From Flavonifractor sp. An100 (GTDB lineage: Bacteria > Bacillota > Clostridia > Oscillospirales > Oscillospiraceae): 57,383 bases of DNA. The translations under genes were made by a program, and so were the position numbers. Where the stretch lies: the NCBI RefSeq assembly GCF_002161175.1, contig NZ_NFMA01000020.1, positions 1 to 57,383 of the forward strand. The letters run 5' to 3'. The notes under the pieces were generated by a model that was not told the DNA's origin, searched no databases, and saw only the letters and a program-made list of their open reading frames with translations. Positions 22,601 through 29,621 of this stretch are shown in pieces. Within the stretch, counting starts at the first letter, position 1, and every line of letters begins with the position of its first letter.

Positions 22601-23716
22601 ATGCGCCTGCATGTGGTAAAACGGGACCACTGTCCCCTGTGGAAAAAAGCCTGCCTGTATCTGCTGGCGGTGCTCTCCGCCCTGGTGCTGGGGGGCATCC
22701 TGCTGCTGGCCATGGGGGTGGACCCCTTGGCCTACTACAGCCGGATGTTCACCATGGGCATGGTGGGCAACAAGATCGCCTATAAATCCATGGAAAACTA
22801 TCTGAAGGTCTTCGTTCCCCTGGCGGTCACCTCGGTGGCCCTGTCCCTGGCCTTTAAGATGCGCTTTTGGAACATCGGGGGAGAGGGACAGTTCATCGTG
22901 GGTGCCATTGCCGCCGCCACCGTGGCCTTCCAGGCCGGGCCGGTGCTCCCCCAGGGGGTCACTCTGGTGCTCATGTGCCTGGCCGCCATGGTGTGCGCCG
23001 GAGTGTACGGCTCCATTGCCGCGGTGCTGAAGGTGAAGTTCGGCACCAACGAGACCCTCATGACCCTGATGCTCAACTATGTGGCCCTCTATTTCCTCAC
23101 CTTCCTGGGGGAGACCAAGGCCGACTGGAACTTCTACCTGGACGAGACCTCCGTGCGGCCCATCTTTGCCAACTTCGGCAAGACGGTGTCCTTCCCCGCC
23201 TTCCCCATTGGAAAATTTGGCCTGAACCTGTGCGTCATTCTCACCTTTGTGCTGGGCGTGCTGGTGTTTGTGTATTTGAAGTATACCAAGCAGGGCTATG
23301 AGATCGCCGTGGTGGGAGACAGCGCCGGCACCGCCCACTACGCGGGCATGAAGGTGAACACCATTGTTCTGCGCACCGTCTTCCTCTCCGCCTGCCTCAT
23401 CGGCCTGGCCGCCGCCTTCAAGGTGGGCACCGCCGGCATTCTGTCCACCGCCATCACCGATGATGTGGGCTGGACGGGCATCATCGTGGCCTGGCTGGCC
23501 CAGATGAACACCGCCGTCATCTTCCTGGTCTCCGCCCTCATCGGCATGCTGCGCTACGGCTCCACCGTGGCCGCCGCCACCTTCTCCCAGGTGGACTCCA
23601 GCTTCGCCAATATGCTCCAGGGCGCCATTTTGTTCCTGGTGCTGGCGGCGGACTTCTTCATTCGCTTCCAAATCGTTCCTGTGAAGAAAGGGGGCAAGGC
23701 AAATGGAAATGGATAA
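22601..23716 (+). CDS. Nucleoside ABC importer permease 1
   Basis: A 371-residue membrane protein with about nine to ten spans of the BPD_transp_2 (RbsC/NupP) family. The motif FWNIGGEGQFIVGAIAA is diagnostic for the BMP-linked nucleoside permeases. Cytoplasmic ends are basic. It starts one base after the ATPase stop, with the ribosome site GGGGAGGAGG inside the ATPase gene, and its last 14 bases overlap the next permease, so the three products are translationally coupled. Confidence 0.92.
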   Translation: MRLHVVKRDHCPLWKKACLYLLAVLSALVLGGILLLAMGVDPLAYYSRMFTMGMVGNKIAYKSMENYLKVFVPLAVTSVALSLAFKMRFWNIGGEGQFIVGAIAAATVAFQAGPVLPQGVTLVLMCLAAMVCAGVYGSIAAVLKVKFGTNETLMTLMLNYVALYFLTFLGETKADWNFYLDETSVRPIFANFGKTVSFPAFPIGKFGLNLCVILTFVLGVLVFVYLKYTKQGYEIAVVGDSAGTAHYAGMKVNTIVLRTVFLSACLIGLAAAFKVGTAGILSTAITDDVGWTGIIVAWLAQMNTAVIFLVSALIGMLRYGSTVAAATFSQVDSSFANMLQGAILFLVLAADFFIRFQIVPVKKGGKANGNG

Positions 23717-24701
23717 GCTGGGCGTGGTCACCTCCTTTTTGCACAACATCGTGGTCTATAACATCCCCCTGCTCTACGGCACCACCGGCGAAATCATCGT
23801 GGAGAAGTCGGGGAGCCTGAACCTGGGCGTGGAGGGCATTATGGCCGTGGGCGCCATCTTCGGCTACATCGCCGGCTGCTACGCCAACAGCCTGGGGGTG
23901 GGCATCCTCACCTCCTTTTTGGCCGGAGCCCTGTGCGGGCTGATCTTCGCCGTCCTCACCGTCTCCCTCCAGGCCAACCAGAACATCACCGGTCTGACCC
24001 TTACCACCTTCGGTCTGGGCGTGTACTTTTTCGTGGGCAACGGCCTGAAATCCATTGCCTGGCCCGCCATGAACGACTACCCCAACATCAAAAACGGCTT
24101 TGCCGACCTGCCCATTCCGGGGCTGTCTCAGATTCCCCTGCTGGGCAAGGGGCTCTTCTCCCACAACGTGCTGGTCTACCTGGCGGTGGTCATCGCCCTG
24201 TGCATGTGGTGGTATATGAACCGCACCACCCCAGGCCTGCGCCTGCGCTCGGTGGGCGAGAACCCCGCCGCCGCCGACTCGGTGGGTATCAACGTCAAGC
24301 GGGTGCAATACCTCCACATCTGCCTGGGCTGCGGCATCATGGGCATCGGCGGGTACTATATGGGCCTGAACATGTCCGGCTCCTTCAACAGCAGCTGCTG
24401 GATCAACGGTTACGGCTGGATCGCGGTGGCTCTGGTCATCTTCGCCAACTGGAATCCCGCCCTGGCCATCCTGGGCACCTTCGTCTTCGGCTTCTTCAAC
24501 ACCCTGCGGGTGTCGGGCTCCAGCCTGGCCGCCGCCTTCCCCGGCCCCCTGGGCTGGCTGGCGGGGGTACCCACCCAGCTCTACCAGGCGCTGCCCTTCC
24601 TCATCACCGCTGTGGTGCTGGTGGTCACCTCCGTGCGTAAGCGGGAGGGCTCCGGTTTGCCCGCCTCCCTGGGTCTGAATTACTTCCGGGAGGAGCGGTA
24701 A
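23703..24701 (+). CDS. Nucleoside ABC importer permease 2
   Basis: A 332-residue second permease of the same family (NupQ-like), with the motif SGSLNLGVEGIMAVGAIFGY corresponding to the NIGGEGQ loop of permease 1 and about nine spans. The two permeases form the heteromeric channel with the tandem ATPase. A 14-base overlap with the previous gene indicates coupling. A strong terminator follows and closes the module. Confidence 0.92.
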   Translation: MEMDKLGVVTSFLHNIVVYNIPLLYGTTGEIIVEKSGSLNLGVEGIMAVGAIFGYIAGCYANSLGVGILTSFLAGALCGLIFAVLTVSLQANQNITGLTLTTFGLGVYFFVGNGLKSIAWPAMNDYPNIKNGFADLPIPGLSQIPLLGKGLFSHNVLVYLAVVIALCMWWYMNRTTPGLRLRSVGENPAAADSVGINVKRVQYLHICLGCGIMGIGGYYMGLNMSGSFNSSCWINGYGWIAVALVIFANWNPALAILGTFVFGFFNTLRVSGSSLAAAFPGPLGWLAGVPTQLYQALPFLITAVVLVVTSVRKREGSGLPASLGLNYFREER

Positions 24702-24726
24702 GTCGCTTGTCAAAAACAATGAAACA

Positions 24727-24761
24727 GGGCCGCCCGGCTTGATGCCGGGCGGCCCATTTTT
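24727..24761. terminator. Terminator closing the nucleoside importer operon
   Basis: A 12-bp perfect stem GGGCCGCCCGGC / GCCGGGCGGCCC (24727-24738 with 24744-24755), 5-base loop, A then five Ts. It lies between convergent genes and may also serve the PepSY gene. Confidence 0.92.
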
Positions 24762-24785
24762 CGTTCCATTTTGAAGGGGGGAGGA

Positions 24786-25766
24786 TCAGTCGTCCCAGTC
24801 AGCGTCCCAGTCCAGGATGGTCCCGGTAACGGCATCGATCTCAAACTCGTACTCCATCCGGCCGCTGCGCAGCTCACCCTCATAGACGGCCCGGCCGTCG
24901 TCATAGTCCAGCTTGAACTCATGGTAGGTGCCGGTGGTGCCGGCCTTCTGCTCCACAATCTGCTTGGCCTTGGTCTCACCAATATAACTGTTGGTATTCT
25001 GAGTAGGAGTATAATACTCAGCGTCGTAGTCGTAGCTGCGGATTTCGCCGGTGGCGGCGTCAATCTCGTAGTCATATTCCTTGTTTCCGGAGTAAAACTC
25101 TACCTCATAGACCTTGCGACCGTCCTCCCAGTCGGCCTCCACATGGACGAAGGTGGCCTTGGAGGCGGATACGCCGGCGTGGTCCAGGGCGATCTCCTTG
25201 GCCTTGCCGCCGCCGATGTCCTTCTGGGAGGTGGAGGGGGCGTAGCTCTCGATGTCAAAGTCGTAGTCCCGGATAGAGCCGGTGATGGCGTCGATCTCGT
25301 AGTCATACTCCTGGTTGGCCTTCCAGAATTCCACATCGTAGATCATCCGGCCGTCGTCCCACTCCCGTTCCACGCGGTAGAAGGTGACCTGGGAGGACTT
25401 CAAACCGGCGTGGTCCAGAGCGATCTCCTTGGCCTTGGCCGTACCGATGTAGGCGCCGTCGTCGGTGTCGTCGGTGGTGAGGACTACCGTCTTGTTGTCG
25501 GCGTCCCAGGCCACGTCAATGCCCAGAGCCCGGCTGACGGCGGCCAGGGGCAGGTAGGTGGTGCCGTCGATGGTGAAGGGCTCCACCCGGTTGCCCTTGC
25601 CGTCCCGCAGGTCCAGCTCCTCCCCGTTGAGGGTGACCTTCATGTTCTGGTAGTCCAGGTAGGCGGTCTTCCGTCCCACGGTGGCGAAGGATGATACCGT
25701 CATGGTCCCCACCAGAGCCGTCACAGCCAGGGCGCCCGCCAGAGCTACTTTCCAATTCCGCTTCAT
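24786..25766 (-). CDS. Exported protein with a stalk domain and three PepSY repeats
   Basis: A 326-residue secreted or surface protein: signal peptide (MKRNWKVALAGALAVTALVG, cleavage probably after SFA near residue 27), then a copper-amine-oxidase-N-like stalk domain (about 30-95; FTIDGTTYLPLAAVSRALG). Three PepSY domains follow, beginning IGTAKAKEIALDHAG, IGGGKAKEIALDHAG and IGETKAKQIVEQKAG, each ending in EYDYEIDAxTG-type strands. PepSY domains are thought to inhibit or regulate proteases. The mature chain is very acidic, so metal binding is possible. The start at 25766 follows AGGAGGACAA; a longer frame lacks a signal peptide. Confidence 0.88.
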   Translation of the reverse strand: MKRNWKVALAGALAVTALVGTMTVSSFATVGRKTAYLDYQNMKVTLNGEELDLRDGKGNRVEPFTIDGTTYLPLAAVSRALGIDVAWDADNKTVVLTTDDTDDGAYIGTAKAKEIALDHAGLKSSQVTFYRVEREWDDGRMIYDVEFWKANQEYDYEIDAITGSIRDYDFDIESYAPSTSQKDIGGGKAKEIALDHAGVSASKATFVHVEADWEDGRKVYEVEFYSGNKEYDYEIDAATGEIRSYDYDAEYYTPTQNTNSYIGETKAKQIVEQKAGTTGTYHEFKLDYDDGRAVYEGELRSGRMEYEFEIDAVTGTILDWDADWDD

Positions 25767-25867
25767 ATTGTTGTCCTCCTTTAATGGTGTGTTATGGTCC
25801 CGTTTTTCTTGGGCCTTGTTTGCGTTCATCTTTGTAATGCAGAGGGAGGACCCTTTATTGCAGGGGT

Positions 25868-25893
25868 AAAAAAATTTTTTAAAAAATTTTTTT
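25868..25893. other. 26-bp self-complementary A/T tract (A7 T6 A6 T7)
   Basis: Seven A, six T, six A, seven T in order, a perfect palindrome in the spacer between the divergent PepSY and spoIIP genes. Phased A-tracts of this kind bend DNA; function unknown. Confidence 0.7.
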
Positions 25894-25930
25894 AGCTGGG
25901 TTGGGAAGGGGGGCGGGGAAAAAGAAGGGG

Positions 25931-25959
25931 TCATAATTTGCCTCCGACCATCATAGGAT
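25931..25959 (+). promoter_or_regulatory. Candidate sigma-E type promoter of spoIIP
   Basis: -35 TCATAAT (25931-25937), 14-base spacer, -10 CATAGGAT (25952-25959), close to the Bacillus sigma-E pattern (KMATATT, 13-15 bases, CATACANT). It lies 35 bases before the start codon, and spoIIP belongs to the mother-cell programme. Confidence 0.6.
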
Positions 25960-25994
25960 GCTGGTACAAGCTATTGTACAAAAGGAGGGGTTGC

Positions 25995-27149
25995 ATGAAG
26001 GGGAGACGACCCTACCGTGCCGCCCTGCGGCGGGGGATCGGTCTGGGTCTGGCGATGGTGGCCATATGGGGTGTGAGCCTGACCGCCGATCTCTCCGCGC
26101 TGGGAGAGGGGCTGTGGAAGCTGGGGGAGGAGCCCAGTCTGGCAGTGGGTCTGCTGTCGGGACAGATGGGGAAGCTGCCGGAGGAGGAGCGGGCCCTGGA
26201 GGGCTGGGGCCGGCTGCTGCTGGGCCAATCGGCGCTGTTGGCGGCGGGGGAGGAAGAGGTGCTCCAGTACCGCAGCGGGCAGCAGCAGCCGGAGGACCTG
26301 CTGCCCCAGGACGGGGACGGAGACGACCAGGAGGAGCCGGAGCTGGAGCCCCAGGCAGAGGAGGACGGCATTGTGGAGATGACCGCAAAGGGCAAGACGG
26401 GAGGGCAGTACCTCTATGGGGAAGGGGTGTACCTCTATAACCGCACCGGATATGAGCTGGGCACTTCGGTGCTCACCCAGGGCCAGATTCAGGTGGAGCC
26501 GGGGGAGGGCCCTCAGATCCTGATCATCCACACCCATGGCAGCGAGTCCTACTCTCAGACCGACGGGGATGTGTATGAAGAGAGCGACCCCTACCGCACC
26601 ACCGACTGCACCCACAATGTGGTCAAGGTGGGGGAGGAGATGGCCACCGTCTTTCGGGCCCACGGTTTTCAGGTTTTACACGATACCACCCTATACGATT
26701 ACCCGGCCTACAACGGGGCCTACGACCGGTCCAAGGCGGCGGTAGAGCAGTGGTTGGCGGAGTACCCCACCATCCAGGTGGTGCTGGACGTCCACCGGGA
26801 CGCCCTGGTGGGCAACAACGGGGAGGTGTATAAGCTGGTGAGCACCGAGGCGGAGCAGAAGGTGGCCCAGGTGATGCTGGTGGTGGGCACCGACGACGGG
26901 GGAGCCAACCACCCGGGCTGGAAAAACAACCTGGCCTTTGCCGTGGCGCTGCAAAAGGAGCTGGTACGGGGCTACTCCAGCCTGGCCCGGCCCATTGTGC
27001 TGCGCAGCAGCAGCTATAACCAGCAGCTGCGGCCGGGCTACTTATTGGTGGAGGTGGGGGGCCATGGCAATACCCTCACCGAGGCCATAGCCGGCGCCCG
27101 GATGTGGGCGGACAACGTGGCCCGGACCCTGACCAGTCTGGGCAACTGA
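25995..27149 (+). CDS. spoIIP: Stage II sporulation protein P (peptidoglycan amidase/endopeptidase)
   Basis: A 384-residue membrane-anchored cell-wall hydrolase of the DMP engulfment machine, which thins septal peptidoglycan so that the mother cell can engulf the forespore. A basic N-terminus and one membrane span (about 14-33) precede an acidic linker. The catalytic domain (from about residue 175) carries the zinc-site motifs ILIIHTHGSESY, VLDVHRDALVG and LVEVGGHGNTLTEA. The start at 25995 follows AAAGGAGGGG. It is good evidence that the organism sporulates or descends from sporulators. Confidence 0.94.
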   Translation: MKGRRPYRAALRRGIGLGLAMVAIWGVSLTADLSALGEGLWKLGEEPSLAVGLLSGQMGKLPEEERALEGWGRLLLGQSALLAAGEEEVLQYRSGQQQPEDLLPQDGDGDDQEEPELEPQAEEDGIVEMTAKGKTGGQYLYGEGVYLYNRTGYELGTSVLTQGQIQVEPGEGPQILIIHTHGSESYSQTDGDVYEESDPYRTTDCTHNVVKVGEEMATVFRAHGFQVLHDTTLYDYPAYNGAYDRSKAAVEQWLAEYPTIQVVLDVHRDALVGNNGEVYKLVSTEAEQKVAQVMLVVGTDDGGANHPGWKNNLAFAVALQKELVRGYSSLARPIVLRSSSYNQQLRPGYLLVEVGGHGNTLTEAIAGARMWADNVARTLTSLGN

Positions 27150-27227
27150 CCCTTGCCAAGGGGACAGAGATGGGTTACACTGGGAAAAAGAGCGCCCAGC
27201 GGGGGCGGCAGGAGAGGAGAGGGCAGG

Positions 27228-27701
27228 ATGGAGGACCACGTCTACTATATGAAAGAGGCCCTGGCTCTGGCCCGCCAGGCGGCGGCGGAGGGGGACGTGC
27301 CGGTGGGGTGCGTCATTGTGCGGGACGGGGAGATCATCGGCCGGGGCCGCAACCGCCGGGAGGAGCGGGGGGACGCCACCGCCCACGCCGAGCTGGAGGC
27401 CATCCGGGAGGCCTGTGGGCGGGTGGGGAGTTGGCGGCTGAGTGGCTGTACCCTGTATGTCACCCTGGAGCCCTGTCCCATGTGCGCCGGAGGGATCATC
27501 AACGCCCGCATCGACACGGTGCGCTACGGGGCCCGGGAGGAGAAGAGCGGGTGCTGCGCCTCGGTGCTCAACCTCTTTGAGGAGCGGTTCAACCACCGCC
27601 CCCGGATCTACCAGGGCCCCCTGGCGGAGGAGTGCCGGCAGCTGCTCCAGGAGTTTTTTGAGGGGCTGAGAGGAAAAACCCATTGGAATGAAAAGATTTA
27701 A
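27228..27701 (+). CDS. tadA: tRNA-specific adenosine deaminase
   Basis: A 157-residue zinc deaminase that converts A34 to inosine in tRNA-Arg(ACG). The zinc site is AHAELEA (His, catalytic Glu) with LEPCPMCAGGII (PCxxC). The C-terminal ERFNHRPRIYQG segment is typical of TadA rather than free-nucleotide deaminases. The start at 27228 follows the GGAGAGGAGAGGG purine tract; 25 upstream in-frame codons lack support. Its last codons (GAAAAGATTTAA) are also the beginning of a sequence block repeated at 27851. Confidence 0.95.
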   Translation: MEDHVYYMKEALALARQAAAEGDVPVGCVIVRDGEIIGRGRNRREERGDATAHAELEAIREACGRVGSWRLSGCTLYVTLEPCPMCAGGIINARIDTVRYGAREEKSGCCASVLNLFEERFNHRPRIYQGPLAEECRQLLQEFFEGLRGKTHWNEKI

Positions 27702-27838
27702 TTCTTTTGTAACAATTCTCCTGAACTTTTGTAATAACACCCGGTTATACTAATACTCGCAAGGCAAGAGACATCTTTTCATTCTATCCTCCAATTTCTT
27801 GAAACACCGGCGGAGCACATCCGCCGGTGTTTCCTTTT
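27690..27838 (+). ncRNA. Candidate small RNA unit 1 (promoter, leader, terminator)
   Basis: -35-like TGAACT (27722-27727), 18-base spacer, -10 TATACT (27746-27751), then about 50 bases containing GCAAGAGACA and the CU-rich TCTATCCTCCAATTTC, ending in a 14-bp perfect hairpin (27801-27814 with 27820-27833) and CCTTTT. There is no start codon with a ribosome site. The CCTCC could pair with Shine-Dalgarno sequences. A homologous unit follows directly. Confidence 0.6.
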
Positions 27839-27850
27839 CCCGGGACAGCG

Positions 27851-28003
27851 GAAAAGATTTAATGATTCTGTAACAAATGAAGTTGGATTTCTTAATAACT
27901 CTTTTGTATCATAACACTTGCAAGAGACAGTTCGTTTCATTTTAATCCTCTTTTTCAACGGGAAAGCCCGGACGCTTTGGAGCAGGCGTCCGGGCATTTT
28001 CGT
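27851..28003 (+). ncRNA. Candidate small RNA unit 2, homologue of unit 1
   Basis: -35 TTGGAT (27883-27888), 18-base spacer, -10 TATCAT (27907-27912), then GCAAGAGACA, a CU-rich TAATCCTCTTTTTC and a 10-bp hairpin GCCCGGACGC / GCGTCCGGGC (27966-27975 with 27986-27995) followed by ATTTTCG. The first 74 bases match unit 1 at 50 positions without gaps (counted by eye), at an offset of 161 bases; unit 1 then has a 5-base GCAAG duplication. The hairpin stems are unrelated in sequence. Confidence 0.6.
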
Positions 28004-28019
28004 TGTTCGGGAAGGCAAA

Positions 28020-28055
28020 AAGGAGCCCCGCGGCTGCCGCGCCGCGGGGCTCCTT
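28020..28055 (-). terminator. Terminator of thlA
   Basis: A 15-bp perfect stem AAGGAGCCCCGCGGC / GCCGCGGGGCTCCTT, 6-base loop, followed on the minus strand by TTTTTGCC. It lies 55 bases beyond the thlA stop. Confidence 0.88.
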
Positions 28056-28110
28056 CTCTATGTATCGTGATCCTTCCAAATCACAATCAAACGATGCAGT
28101 CAGGAGAAGC

Positions 28111-29367
28111 TCAGCACTTCTCGAAGATGGTGGCCACGCCCTGGCCGCCGCCGATGCACAGGGTAGCCAGGCCCTTCTTGGCCTCGGGGCGCTTGGCCAT
28201 CTCGTGGAGCAGGGTGACGATGATGCGGGCGCCGGAAGCGCCTACGGGGTGACCCAGAGCGATGGCGCCGCCGTTGACGTTGACCTTGCTCATGTCGAAC
28301 TTCAGCTCACGGGCTACAGCGATGGACTGGGCGGCGAAAGCCTCGTTAGCCTCCACCAGATCCATGTCCTCAATGGTCAGGCCGGCCTTGGCCATGGCCT
28401 GACGGGAGGCGGGGACGGGGCCCACGCCCATGATCTTGGGGTCCACGCCGCCCTGGCCCCAGGAGACCAGCTTGGCCATGGGCTTCAGACCGTACTTCTC
28501 CACGGCCTCGCCGGAGGCCAGGATGATGGCGGCGGCGCCGTCGTTGATGCCGGAGGCGTTGGCGGCGGTGACCCGCTGCTGGCCCTTGTCGGCGGAGTCC
28601 TGAATGCCGGTGGGCTCAAAGGTGTGGGTGACGGCGGGGGCGGGGGACTCGGGGCCAACAGGGAAGGCGCCCTTCAGCTTGGAGATACCCTCGGCGGTAA
28701 CACCGGCGCGGGGGAACTCGTCCACCTTGAACTCCACCATCTGCTTCTTCTGCTTGACCATGACGGGGACGATCTCGTCGTTGAAGCGGCCGGAGTTGAG
28801 GGCGGCCTCAGCCTTGTTCTGGGAGGAGGCGGCGAACTCGTCCAGCTCCTGGCGGGAGATGCCCCACACGTCGCAGATGTTCTCGGCGGTGGTGCCCATG
28901 TGATAGTTGTTAAAAGCGTCCCACAGGCCGTCCTTGATCATGGTGTCCACGACCTTCTTGTCACCCATGCGGGCGCCCCAGCGCTCGGCAGGGAGGGCGT
29001 AGGGGGCGGCGGACATGTTCTCGGTGCCGCCGGCCACGATGATGTCGGCGTCGCCGGCCATAATGGTGCGGGCGCCCTCAATGACGGACTTCATGCCGGA
29101 GCCGCAGACCATGCCCACGGTGTAGGCGGGGACGGAGGTGGGCACACCGGCCTTGATGGCGGCCTGACGGGCCACATTCTGGCCCAGGGCGGCGGTGAGG
29201 ATGCAGCCAAACATGACCTCATCCACCTGCTCGGGCTTCACGCCGGCGCGGTTCAGGGCCTCCTTGATGACGATAGCGCCCAGATCAGCGGCGGGGGTGT
29301 CCTTCAGGGAGCCGCCAAAGGAACCAATGGCGGTACGGCAGCAGTTGACAACATAGATCTCTTTCAT
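28111..29367 (-). CDS. thlA: Acetyl-CoA acetyltransferase (thiolase)
   Basis: A 418-residue biosynthetic thiolase condensing two acetyl-CoA to acetoacetyl-CoA, the entry step to butyrate or butanol in anaerobic Clostridia. The nucleophilic cysteine is in [12 protein letters not shown] (C88), the histidine in [14 protein letters not shown] and the second cysteine in TLCIGGGQG. Most thiolases of this class have about 390 residues; here roughly 25 extra residues lie between LKGAF and [14 protein letters not shown] (about 236-265), at the end of the loop domain that covers CoA. GGAGG precedes the ATG and a consensus promoter lies upstream. No other butyrate genes are in the window. Confidence 0.95.
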   Translation of the reverse strand: MKEIYVVNCCRTAIGSFGGSLKDTPAADLGAIVIKEALNRAGVKPEQVDEVMFGCILTAALGQNVARQAAIKAGVPTSVPAYTVGMVCGSGMKSVIEGARTIMAGDADIIVAGGTENMSAAPYALPAERWGARMGDKKVVDTMIKDGLWDAFNNYHMGTTAENICDVWGISRQELDEFAASSQNKAEAALNSGRFNDEIVPVMVKQKKQMVEFKVDEFPRAGVTAEGISKLKGAFPVGPESPAPAVTHTFEPTGIQDSADKGQQRVTAANASGINDGAAAIILASGEAVEKYGLKPMAKLVSWGQGGVDPKIMGVGPVPASRQAMAKAGLTIEDMDLVEANEAFAAQSIAVARELKFDMSKVNVNGGAIALGHPVGASGARIIVTLLHEMAKRPEAKKGLATLCIGGGQGVATIFEKC

Positions 29368-29438
29368 AGTGTCTTCAAACCTCCAAAAATTGGTTTTGGC
29401 GTCAGCCAGGGACGCCCGTTTTTTCCGCTCTCAAGTCG

Positions 29439-29467
29439 ATTATATCGGAGCGGAACGGAAAAATCAA
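29439..29467 (-). promoter_or_regulatory. Promoter of thlA
   Basis: Minus strand: -35 TTGATT (29467-29462), 17-base spacer, perfect -10 TATAAT (29444-29439), leaving a leader of about 65 bases. Confidence 0.88.
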
Positions 29468-29570
29468 TAAATATTTTTGCGCTTTCTGGCCCCCTTTCTG
29501 TCTGAGAGTGACAAAAATTAAAAAAGAAGGGGGAAAGCGGGCACTTCTTCAAGAAAATGTTAAAATTTTG

Positions 29571-29610
29571 ACAAACCCCGGACCGGAAAAAATTTTCCGA
29601 ATCCGGGGTG
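29571..29610 (-). terminator. Terminator of the ABC permease operon
   Basis: Minus strand: ACCCCGGA (29609-29602) pairs with TCCGGGGT (29582-29575), enclosing an inner CGGAAAA...TTTTCCG pairing, then TTTGTCAAAATTTT. It lies just beyond the permease stop. Confidence 0.75.
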
Positions 29611-29621
29611 AAAAGGGTCCA

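Noticed and set aside
27702..28110. SRP (4.5S/scRNA) gene downstream of tadA, as in Bacillus
   Set aside because: The conserved GGAAGCAGC-type tetraloop region and symmetric loop sequence are absent; the region instead holds two related promoter-terminator units.
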